From positions 1 to 12,346 of the forward strand of contig JAKBBA010000089.1 in NCBI GenBank assembly GCA_021808665.1: a DNA stretch of 12,346 bases, written 5' to 3'. Below, one piece after another: positions 1 through 5,032 of the stretch (within the stretch, counting starts at the first letter, position 1; each line of letters opens with the position of its first letter). The translations under genes and the position numbers were made by a program. The DNA is from Actinomycetes bacterium (GTDB taxonomy: Bacteria > Actinomycetota > Acidimicrobiia > Acidimicrobiales > Palsa-688). The notes beneath the pieces were generated by a model, which saw nothing but the letters and a program-made list of their open reading frames with translations, had not been told where the DNA came from and made no database searches.

Positions 1-2
1 GT

Positions 3-395
3 ATCGCTCAAGGGGCTATCGACGTCGCAAGCGAGTACATGAAGCAGCGCAAGACCTTCGGCAAGCCGATAGCGGAACACCAGGGCTTGCAGTTCATGCT
101 TGCCGACATGGCGATGAAGACCGAGGCCGCAAGACTGCTGACCTACCGGGCCAACTCCTTGATCGACGAAGGCGATCCGGACGGCGAACTCAACAGCGCC
201 GGTGCGATGGCGAAGTGCTTCGCGTCGGACACGGCTATGGCCGTGACCGTCGACGCCGTGCAGCTCCTAGGCGGCAGCGGCTACACGACCGACTTCCCCG
301 TCGAGCGATTCATGCGCGACGCAAAGATCACCCAGATCTACGAGGGAACCAACCAGATCCAGCGGATCGTGATTGCAAGACAACTGCTCAAGTAG
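3..395 (+). CDS. Acyl-CoA dehydrogenase, C-terminal part (5' end outside window)
   Basis: This is the last 130 codons of a FAD-dependent acyl-CoA dehydrogenase, which introduces the alpha-beta double bond in acyl-CoA during beta-oxidation or a related CoA-ester pathway in the cytoplasm. The frame is already open at base 3 and reads [16 protein letters not shown], followed by the family hallmark [16 protein letters not shown]. Further on are [20 protein letters not shown] and the C-terminal motif [10 protein letters not shown], whose Glu is at the usual catalytic-base position of short- and medium-chain members. It ends at a normal TAG. The N-terminal and middle domains lie outside the window, so substrate range cannot be judged. 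The gene looks intact here and ends 52 bases before the antitoxin start. It is a different subfamily from the dehydrogenase fragment at 4423-4851. Confidence 0.93.
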   Translation: MAQGAIDVASEYMKQRKTFGKPIAEHQGLQFMLADMAMKTEAARLLTYRANSLIDEGDPDGELNSAGAMAKCFASDTAMAVTVDAVQLLGGSGYTTDFPVERFMRDAKITQIYEGTNQIQRIVIARQLLK

Positions 396-420
396 AACCG
401 CCTGTCTTGGAAGGTCTGTC

Positions 421-440
421 TTACGCCTGCGTAATACGAT
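421..440 (+). promoter_or_regulatory. Palindromic operator and -10 box of the first toxin-antitoxin module
   Basis: Bases 421-434 form a perfect palindrome, TTACGC-CT-GCGTAA. It overlaps a TANNNT-type -10 box, TACGAT, at 435-440 (TAATAC at 432-437 is the alternative). The antitoxin ATG at 448 lies 7 bases after the -10 box and no Shine-Dalgarno sequence precedes it, so a leaderless transcript is likely. The -35 region is poor; TTGGAA at 407-412 is the nearest match. Ribbon-helix-helix antitoxins typically repress their own operon at short palindromes like this. The palindrome is seen directly; the operator role is inferred. Confidence 0.5.
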
Positions 441-447
441 TCTTGGT

Positions 448-690
448 ATGCCTGAGACGCTGACCATCCGCTTGAGTGCAGACGACAGGGCGGCACTGGA
501 GGCAGAAGCCCAGAGGCAAGGCAAGGGCCTGAGCACGTTCGTTCGGGAGATCGCCGAGGCCGAGGCGCGGCGGCTTCGGCGAGACATAATCCGGGCGAAC
601 GGAGTCCGCGTGGTCACCCATCTGGCGGAGCATGTTGAGGCGAGAAGTGAAGTCGATGAAATCGGGACGCCGCTGACCGCCCTTCCATGA
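448..690 (+). CDS. Ribbon-helix-helix antitoxin of a MazEF/PemIK-like module
   Basis: An 80-residue protein whose first 45 residues fit a ribbon-helix-helix DNA-binding fold. The N-terminal strand is ETLTIRLSADD, helix one is RAALEAEAQRQGKG, and helix two begins LSTFVREIAEAEARRLRR. The remainder is a short acidic tail (HLAEHVEARSEVDEI) of the kind that wraps around and neutralises a toxin. Known relatives bind their own promoter as dimers and inhibit a MazF-type endoribonuclease. I chose ATG 448 because the RHH strand begins immediately after it and a -10 box sits 7 bases upstream; the frame is open further back to 373, but that stretch does not resemble the fold. The stop overlaps the toxin start in ATGA (687-690), indicating translational coupling. 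The antitoxin itself looks intact. Confidence 0.8.
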   Translation: MPETLTIRLSADDRAALEAEAQRQGKGLSTFVREIAEAEARRLRRDIIRANGVRVVTHLAEHVEARSEVDEIGTPLTALP

Positions 691-942
691 GCCGGCACGC
701 CGCTGGCACCATCGTGGTGGTTGATTGGCGCAGCGGCTCGTTGCCGAAGGAACCGAGCAAGCTCCGTCCTGCGGTGATCGTGGAAGATCATGATCTGTTT
801 CCGGATGACTATCCCAACATTCTGGTAGTGCCCTTGACCCGAGATGAAGGACTTGCACACAGGTCATTCTCGGAGCGAATCGAGCCGACAAAGGACAACG
901 GTGCGGATACGACTTGTTGGGCCTTGGCCCATCACGTCACTG
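687..942 (+). pseudogene. MazF/PemK-family toxin, 3' end lost
   Basis: The first 85 residues match an MazF/PemK endoribonuclease, which cleaves mRNA when its antitoxin is degraded. Visible features are the opening strand GTIVVVDWR, the core KLRPAVIVEDHDLF, the strand YPNILVVPLTRDEG and the block GADTTCWALAHHVT. Family members usually run to about 105-120 residues and end in a C-terminal helix. Here the similarity stops at ALAHHVT (about base 941), where TnpB-derived sequence starts in another frame. The reading frame does not stop until 2183, so any product would carry over 400 foreign residues. Loss of the last helix suggests an inactive toxin beside an intact antitoxin. The start is fixed by the ATGA overlap. 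Family assignment is confident; inactivity is inferred. Confidence 0.75.
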
Positions 943-1239
943 CGTTTCAGCACCGGAGTCATGCGGGTCGAGCCGGATCGGCGGACCATCACCTTGCCGG
1001 TGGTGGGCGCTCTGCGCCCGATGGAGAACACCCGCCGCCTCGAACGCCTGGTCCACGCCGGCCGGGCCCGAATCCTCAACGCTACCCTCAAAGACAGAGG
1101 GGGACGGCTGTTCGTCTCGTTGTGCTGTCTCGTCGAGAACCACCTACGTCCGGCTCCGACCAAGGGTGGCCGTGCGGGAGTCGACCTCGGTCTGCGGGTG
1201 CTCGCCACCATCGCCGACTCGAACGGCGACATCACCGAC
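934..1239 (+). pseudogene. TnpB fragment (IS605/IS607-type, RuvC I region)
   Basis: Read in the frame of base 934, this stretch encodes about 100 residues typical of the middle of TnpB, the RNA-guided nuclease carried by IS200/IS605 and IS607 elements. Visible are LRFSTGVMRVEPDRRTITLP, the linker GALRPMENTRRLERLVHAG, the strand GGRLFVSLCCLVE and the RuvC-I motif GVDLGLRVLATIADSNGDI with its catalytic Asp. The N-terminal part, the later RuvC Glu/Asp motifs and the zinc finger are absent, and the frame ends at 1329 after unrecognisable sequence. It therefore cannot encode a working nuclease. No TnpA, serine recombinase or element ends are seen nearby. The left edge coincides with the MazF break; the right edge (about 1235-1245) is approximate. 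Confidence 0.72.
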
Positions 1240-1337
1240 GCCTTGTCGTGGGCGGCGGTCTCGTCGCTGCTCGCTCCTCGGGCGAGGGGTGCTTGGCCGA
1301 AGAGGTTTTTTGGTGTCATGGGGCAGTAGCAGTTCCC

Positions 1338-2183
1338 GTGGTGCAGGACGGCTCGCGTACCTCGCCGCTGTTCGCGGCGCATCGGGCCGTCCTGGTCCGC
1401 CGTGTCGATAAGGCGTCGCCGGGTGTGGAGGTAGTTCTGCTGGAGTCTTTGCCGGGCGCGCCGCCCGAGGTAGCTGTTGTTGTCACCTCGGACCGGGCGC
1501 CGTCGCCGAAACTTCGGGCTGTTCTGCGTTCAGCCGCCCGCCGGGACGTTGCCACAGGGAACCCTTCGCAGCGCCGCGAGGTCGTGTCGGCGAAGATATC
1601 TGCCGCACCGCAGCGTTTCACCGCTCAGGCGTCGAGAGTTCTCGCAGCCCATTTCGGTGAGGACGTCGGACGTCTCGCAGCGACATTGGACACTTTGCTG
1701 TCAGCGTACGGGCCGGGGGCCGCCGTCGACGTCTCCGATCTCGACGGCTATCTCGGGGAGCCAGGGCAGACTCCGGCTTGGGATCTGACCGACCCGATCG
1801 CCGCCGGCGACGCCGCCACGGCGCTTCGAGCGTTGGAGCGCATGCTGGCACCAGGCGGGAAACATCCGCTGGTCGTGCTAACAATTATCCGTAACTATTA
1901 CGCGGCCGTTCTGCGTTTGGCGTCATCCGGCTGCCCGACCGATGTGACGGTGTCGACAGCGATTCTCGGTGGGGGTTCGCCTTTCACCGTGAAGAAGCTT
2001 GTCTCCGCCGCCAAACAGTTGGGGTTGACAGCAGCGTCTCAGGCCGCCGACCTGGTTTTGGTGGCCGAAGCTAACCTGAAGGGTTCAGCTTCGGCCACGC
2101 CAGATCAGGAGCTGACCGTGCTGGTGGGCCGCCTGGCGGCCCTTTCGGCGTCGTCTCGGTCTCGTAGCACGGTTTCCGTGTAA
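1338..2183 (+). pseudogene. holA: DNA polymerase III delta subunit, N-terminally truncated
   Basis: The final 281 codons encode most of the DNA polymerase III delta subunit, which opens the sliding clamp within the clamp-loader complex. Recognisable segments are SPLFAAHRAVLVRRVD, PPEVAVVVTSDRAPSPKL, the helical stretch RFTAQASRVLAAHFGEDVGR, the domain II/III region WDLTDPIAAGDAATALRALE, HPLVVLTIIRNYYAAVLRLA, PFTVKKLVSAAKQLGL and the C-terminal ADLVLVAEANLKGSASATP. Actinobacterial HolA is usually about 310-330 residues, so roughly the first 50 of domain I are missing. GTG 1338 is only the first plausible in-frame start; the frame is open back to the MazF start at 687. Upstream sequence is TnpB-derived or unidentifiable. 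Because holA is essential, a full copy should exist elsewhere if this arrangement is real. A terminator follows 4 bases after the stop. Confidence 0.8.
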
Positions 2184-2186
2184 GTT

Positions 2187-2225
2187 TTGACGTCGCCGGG
2201 CACTGCTCCCGGCGGCGTCAACTTT
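2187..2225 (+). terminator. Intrinsic terminator after holA remnant
   Basis: Bases 2187-2200 (TTGACGTCGCCGGG) pair with 2208-2221 (CCCGGCGGCGTCAA). This gives a 14-bp, GC-rich stem with one G-T pair and a 7-base loop. ACTTTTA follows, supplying a T run on the plus strand, and TTTT lies just before the stem, so the hairpin could also act on leftward transcripts. It starts 4 bases after the holA stop and also lies downstream of the leftward small genes ending at 2256. Confidence 0.85.
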
Positions 2226-2231
2226 TACCCG

Positions 2232-2436
2232 CCCGCCGCCGTAGTCTTCGCTCGCCTAGGAACGGTCTTGTTGTTGGCTATGGCCTAGCTTGTGGAGTTT
2301 GTGGAACCACCGCCCTTCGCGGCGTGTGCGGACTTGTTTTGTCCAGGTTCCGCATTCGCAGCCGGCGCACACAGGCCCGACCGGGTTGAACGGGTCGTAG
2401 GCGTCCTCGACCCCGTCGCCGCAGTCTTCGCTCGCC
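2232..2436. repeat. 25-bp direct repeat, two copies 180 bp apart
   Basis: The copies are 2232-2256 and 2412-2436 and match at 23 of 25 positions; the shared core is AGTCTTCGCTCGCC. The spacing is 180 bases, a multiple of three. On the minus strand both copies read ASED-(C/Y)-G in the same frame, one inside the open frame and one just past its stop. This could reflect a small duplication. No element boundary is evident. Confidence 0.6.
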
Positions 2437-2480
2437 AGCGCAGGGCGTGCCCCTTCACCCGGGGCGGCCAGCCCGGCGTC
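2256..2480 (-). CDS. Possible small Cys-rich hypothetical protein, start unclear
   Basis: On the minus strand an open frame continues from the end of the 74-codon gene to a TAG at 2256. Its last 57 codons have about 74 percent G/C at third positions by hand count and encode a protein-like stretch, EDCGDGVEDAYDPFNPVG, then a CAGCEC cluster (CxxCxC) and a basic tail with REGRWFHKLHKLGH. The cysteines could suggest a small metal-binding domain. No ATG, GTG or TTG in this frame lies downstream of 2480; the nearest in-frame ATG is at 2573, inside the preceding gene. The frame is +1 relative to that gene, so it may be a frameshifted continuation, use an unusual start, or be the tail of a broken gene. 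A competing frame starts at a GTG with weaker composition. Function unknown. Confidence 0.35.
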   Translation of the reverse strand, partial: DAGLAAPGEGARPALASEDCGDGVEDAYDPFNPVGPVCAGCECGTWTKQVRTRREGRWFHKLHKLGHSQQQDRS

Positions 2481-2703
2481 AGACGTGTTCCGCCCACGTT
2501 TTGGCGTCGCCGAGGGTGTTGAACCACACCGACCGGGCGGAGGAGCGCATTTTGCAGCGCCATTGCACGCCACCAGCGGCCCTGTCTCGGTAGCGGCGTA
2601 TCTCGAAGTCGGCGACGCCGTCTAGGCTCTCGACACTCGTGTAGTGGCCGGCCGCGAGTTTCTGCCAGTGCAGCTTCTGGGTTTTGCCGGCAGCGTGGGG
2701 CAT
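2479..2703 (-). CDS. Small hypothetical protein (74 residues)
   Basis: This leftward gene has an ATG at 2703 preceded by GGAG with a 9-base spacing, which decides the start. The product is basic and rich in aromatic residues. Visible segments are KLHWQKLAAGHYTSVESLDG, then DFEIRRYRDR, VQWRCKMRS and the C-terminal WFNTLGDAKTWAEHV. The ending resembles the last strand and helix of small alpha/beta proteins common on actinobacterial phages and plasmids, but I do not recognise a named family and assign no function. No signal peptide or membrane segment is present. It ends in TGAC and a second protein-like frame follows directly. It is flanked by the holA terminator on one side and an intergenic stretch with inverted repeats on the other, consistent with acquired DNA. 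Confidence 0.6.
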   Translation of the reverse strand: MPHAAGKTQKLHWQKLAAGHYTSVESLDGVADFEIRRYRDRAAGGVQWRCKMRSSARSVWFNTLGDAKTWAEHV

Positions 2704-2921
2704 TGGCGTGTTCTCCGATCGTCTTGGGTGGTTGAAACGACTCGCGTGGTGTTGTCGGCGCTCTGCGGCGAGCGTCAAGGGGTATCTTGGCCAATCGGAT
2801 TCGGGTGGGTGAGTCGATTGGACTGCGGGATGGGCCGATTCACAAGTCGGCGGTCTTCACTTGTGGCGTTGGTTGTCCCCGGATGGGGAAGTGGCACGCC
2901 CAGGCGACCGCTGAGCATACC
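2704..2921. other. Intergenic stretch with three palindromic sequences
   Basis: About 220 non-coding bases lie between the leftward small gene and the Phd-VapC promoter. They hold TTGGCCAA at 2787-2794, an inverted repeat CCAATCG/CGATTGG at 2791-2797 and 2815-2821, and an inverted repeat CACAAGT/ACTTGTG at 2841-2847 and 2859-2865. A TTGACG on the minus strand (2778-2773) could be a -35 box for the small gene, but no good -10 box sits at the right distance. No gene is visible. Confidence 0.5.
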
Positions 2922-2951
2922 TTGACGATACCTAGCTAAGTTAGCTAGAAT
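2922..2951 (+). promoter_or_regulatory. Promoter and 17-bp operator of the phd-vapC operon
   Basis: A strong sigma-70-type promoter has -35 TTGACG at 2922-2927, an 18-base spacer and -10 TAGAAT at 2946-2951. A perfect 17-bp palindrome, CTAGCTAAGTTAGCTAG, at 2932-2948 fills most of the spacer and overlaps the first bases of the -10 box, so bound antitoxin would block RNA polymerase. Transcription should start about 2958-2960, exactly at the GTG start codon, giving a leaderless mRNA. The elements are seen directly; autoregulation is the known behaviour of Phd/YefM antitoxins. Confidence 0.8.
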
Positions 2952-2959
2952 GCGTTGCT

Positions 2960-3199
2960 GTGCGGGTCAACATGCATGATGCCAAGACCAATCTGTCGAA
3001 GCTCGTGGCTGCCGTTGAGTCCGGCGACACCGACGAGATCGAAATCGCCCGGGCCGGCCATGTGATAGCCCGCATCGTTCCACCTCGCGCGCGTTCCTCA
3101 CGGAGTCCAGGCCAATGGGCTGGTCGGGTACATTTGCACGAAGACTTCGATCAACTGCCAGAGGAGCTTGCTGCCGCGTTTCGTGGTGAACATCCGTGA
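2960..3199 (+). CDS. Phd/YefM-family antitoxin of a VapC module
   Basis: A 79-residue Phd/YefM-type antitoxin. The N-terminal DNA-binding and dimerisation part reads MRVNMHDAKTNLSKLVAAVE, then EIEIARAGHVIARIVPP, the standard layout of the family. The tail WAGRVHLHEDFDQLPEELAA is the toxin-binding region, with the usual D-F-D-x-L-P pattern. It neutralises the partner RNase and, with it, represses the operon. GTG 2960 is chosen because the family motif begins there and the -10 box ends 8 bases upstream, leaving no room for a ribosome-binding site. Its stop overlaps the toxin start in GTGA (3196-3199). It looks complete. Exact subfamily naming is uncertain. Confidence 0.88.
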   Translation: MRVNMHDAKTNLSKLVAAVESGDTDEIEIARAGHVIARIVPPRARSSRSPGQWAGRVHLHEDFDQLPEELAAAFRGEHP

Positions 3200-3591
3200 C
3201 CTTGCTGGTAGACACACACATCCTGTTGTGGTGGCTCTCGGACGACCCAATGCTGCCAGCGGCAGCGCGCGAAGCAATCTCTTCACCCGACAACGAGGTT
3301 ATGGTCTCGGCCGCTGCCGTATGGGAGATCGCAATCAAGAAAGCCGTTGGACGACTGGAGGCCCCCGACGATTTGCTGGACGTACTCATCGCCAACGATT
3401 TCCAGACATTGGCCATCACAGCCGCGCACGCTGTGCTGGCCGGGGTCCTGCCGCCTCACCACTCTGACCCCTTCGATCGGATGATGATTGCCCAGGCTCA
3501 AGCGGGAGACTTGACATTGGTAAGCGTCGACGGACGCTTCCCTCAATACGACGTCAAACTCTTGGCGCTCAGCTCAGACGCAACGCGATGA
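3196..3591 (+). CDS. vapC: VapC-family PIN-domain toxin ribonuclease
   Basis: A 131-residue PIN-domain protein, the usual full length for VapC toxins, which cleave specific RNAs such as tRNA or rRNA with a Mg-bound acidic cluster. All four acidic positions are visible: Asp6 in LLVDTHILLWWL, the Glu in AAAVWEIAIKKA, the Asp in HHSDPFDRMMIAQA and the Asp in TLVSVDGRF. The start is a GTG overlapping the antitoxin stop, so the two are translationally coupled and co-transcribed from the promoter at 2922. The LLWWL and DPFDRMMIAQA blocks are typical of VapC partners of Phd-type antitoxins. The module appears complete and probably functional, unlike the first toxin in the window. The RNA target cannot be predicted from sequence. 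Confidence 0.92.
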   Translation: MTLLVDTHILLWWLSDDPMLPAAAREAISSPDNEVMVSAAAVWEIAIKKAVGRLEAPDDLLDVLIANDFQTLAITAAHAVLAGVLPPHHSDPFDRMMIAQAQAGDLTLVSVDGRFPQYDVKLLALSSDATR

Positions 3592-3867
3592 GCGCTGACG
3601 ACCAGAACAGCGTCCGGGAAAGGCAATCGGCGATATTGCGGAAGGTTTCTTAATAGCGGCTCGGTGTCCAACCTCGATCTCAGTGACGTGCTGGCGCTGA
3701 ACAGGTGCCAGTACCTTGCGCGGCGTTTGTCCTGAGCTGACCGGTGGGCGGCCGGGTGCTTAATCAGGGGGACGATCCCCCATGCCAAGCCGGCCGTCGA
3801 CATGCATGCTTTTTCGCGCGTGCCGGCAGGAAACGATGACCAACCGAAAGTGCAGGAGCAGGTAGCC
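3592..3867. other. Intergenic stretch, no gene seen
   Basis: About 275 bases lie between vapC and the kelch gene. No frame shows convincing protein character. A short hairpin, GGGGG-acgat-CCCCC, lies at 3767-3781 and is too small to call a terminator. The kelch ribosome-binding site AGGAG is at 3854-3858. No clear promoter is visible. Confidence 0.5.
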
Positions 3868-4587
3868 ATGAGCCGACGGATCGCGAGGGTGATGGCAGTA
3901 GCGTTGGCGTTAACTGGGCCGCTGGTGGCGCGGTCGCCGACCGCTCACGCGTCGGGGGTGGGGGCAAACGTGGAGACCTGGAATGCGACGGTGGCGTCCT
4001 TGCCGACCACAGAGTACGGCCTAGCGGCGGCGACCGGGGCCGACGGGACACTTTACGCAATGGGCGGGACTAATGGTAGCGTCCTCAGCTCGGCGGTGTA
4101 CGCCTACACCCCGGGTGCGAACGGCTCCCTTGGCAGCTGGGCAACGGTGGCGCCGTTGCCGGCCGCCGAGTACAACCTGACGGCGGCTAAAGGCCCCGAC
4201 GGGCGGATCTACGCGATGGGCGGCTACAACGGCAGCGCCGTCAGTTCGGCGGTGTACGCCTATGCCCCGGGGGGAGCCAGTTGGGTGACAGTGGCGTCCC
4301 TGCCGACCGCCGAGTACGGCTTGGCGGCGGCGACGGGTGCGGGGCCGGGAGGGTCGGTCTATGCGATCGGCGGCTTTACTGGCAGCGCCTACAGCTCGGC
4401 TGTGTACGGCTATACGCCGCCGGACAAACAGAAGGTCGGCCACCCTCCCGGCGGAGGTGAACCACTTCTCCCCGTTTATCACCCACTCTTCGCCGTCTCG
4501 AACGGCGTGGGTCTTGAAAAGGTTTGGGTCGCTGCCGCCTTGGGGCTCAGTCATCGAGTAGGCGGAGAACATCTCCTGGTCGAGTAG
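3868..4587 (+). CDS. Secreted kelch-repeat protein, 3' end replaced
   Basis: The protein starts at ATG 3868 behind AGGAG with 9-base spacing. It has a signal peptide: basic MSRRIAR, a hydrophobic stretch VMAVALALTGPLVA and a likely cleavage after AHA near residue 28. Three kelch-like repeats follow, at about bases 3985, 4141 and 4285 (periods 52 and 48 residues). Each has the pattern V-A-S/P-L-P-x-x-E-Y, an internal YAMGG or YAIGG double glycine, and a closing SSAVY-(A/G)-Y-x-P strand. Kelch repeats build beta-propeller blades, usually four to seven, for extracellular binding or carbohydrate contact. Here only three are present. After about base 4420 the frame reads through antisense dehydrogenase sequence for about 55 residues (DKQKVGHPPG onward) with no kelch character. 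The gene is therefore almost certainly truncated by rearrangement. Ligand unknown. Confidence 0.75.
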   Translation: MSRRIARVMAVALALTGPLVARSPTAHASGVGANVETWNATVASLPTTEYGLAAATGADGTLYAMGGTNGSVLSSAVYAYTPGANGSLGSWATVAPLPAAEYNLTAAKGPDGRIYAMGGYNGSAVSSAVYAYAPGGASWVTVASLPTAEYGLAAATGAGPGGSVYAIGGFTGSAYSSAVYGYTPPDKQKVGHPPGGGEPLLPVYHPLFAVSNGVGLEKVWVAAALGLSHRVGGEHLLVE

Positions 4588-4851
4588 CGGGGTGAGCCAG
4601 CGCTGCTTCTGCTCGTCGGTGCCATAGGCAGCGAGAATCTCCATGTTGCCAGTGTCAGGTGCCGCTGCCCCGAACATCTGGGGGGCCGACGGGTAGCGTC
4701 CGACGATCTCGTTGAGCAACCCGAGTTTGAGCTGGCCCAGGCCGGGGCCGCCAAGCTCCTCGTCGAGAAACAGGGCCCACAGACCCTGATCCTTGACCTC
4801 CTGTTGGAGCTCGCGGACGTAGCCTCTCACAACAGGGTCGCGGTTGCGCAC
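4423..4851 (-). pseudogene. Acyl-CoA dehydrogenase fragment, both ends missing
   Basis: About 143 codons of a second acyl-CoA dehydrogenase lie on the minus strand. Visible are ELQQEVKDQGLWALFLDEE, LGGPGLGQLKLGLLNEIVGR, APDTGNMEILAAYGTDEQKQ, the FAD/substrate-binding YSMTEPQGGSDPN and the middle-domain EEWVINGEKWFTSAG. These match the subfamily with APDTGN and MTEPQGG motifs that is common in actinobacterial lipid catabolism. Full proteins are around 400 residues, so the C-terminal domain with the catalytic base is missing: similarity stops at about 4423, where the kelch gene ends. Upstream of GTG 4851 an in-frame TAA occurs within 12 bases and the usual N-terminal 40-50 residues are absent or out of frame. 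It cannot make an active enzyme. Family call is confident; the cause of truncation is unknown. Confidence 0.82.
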
Positions 4852-4861
4852 GGCGTAGGGT

Positions 4862-5032
4862 TACGTGACAGCCGCGTTCGCTCGTCCATCATGACCTCGT
4901 CGAACTCGCACGCCCGCCAGCGCAGGCAAGCGATCGGCGTGTCGGCCGCACGGCAGTTCCAGTTCGACTGCGAGGCAGGCGACCACATTTACTTCGGTGC
5001 GCGAAGGCCGGCGCCGCTAATGTCGCTTAGCA
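4862..5032. other. Intergenic stretch upstream of the acyl-CoA synthetase gene
   Basis: The stretch has no clearly supported gene. A minus-strand frame opening with ATG near 4985 has strong G/C third-position bias up to MMDERTRLSR at the dehydrogenase break, and could be a frameshifted N-terminus. A plus-strand frame also has coding-like bias, so composition does not decide. TAATGT at 5018-5023 fits a TANNNT -10 box for the gene at 5033. Confidence 0.35.

Noticed and set aside
2704..2921. Plasmid origin or phage attachment site suggested by the palindromes
   Set aside because: No iterons, replication gene, integrase or tRNA is nearby; kept only as an observation of inverted repeats.
3767..3781. 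GGGGG-acgat-CCCCC hairpin in the vapC-kelch gap
   Set aside because: Only a 5-bp stem with no T run; too short to call a terminator or an operator.
3985..4419. Tandem repetitive DNA in the kelch gene
   Set aside because: The periodicity is in codons (52 and 48) and is explained by kelch protein repeats; it is not a CRISPR or satellite array.
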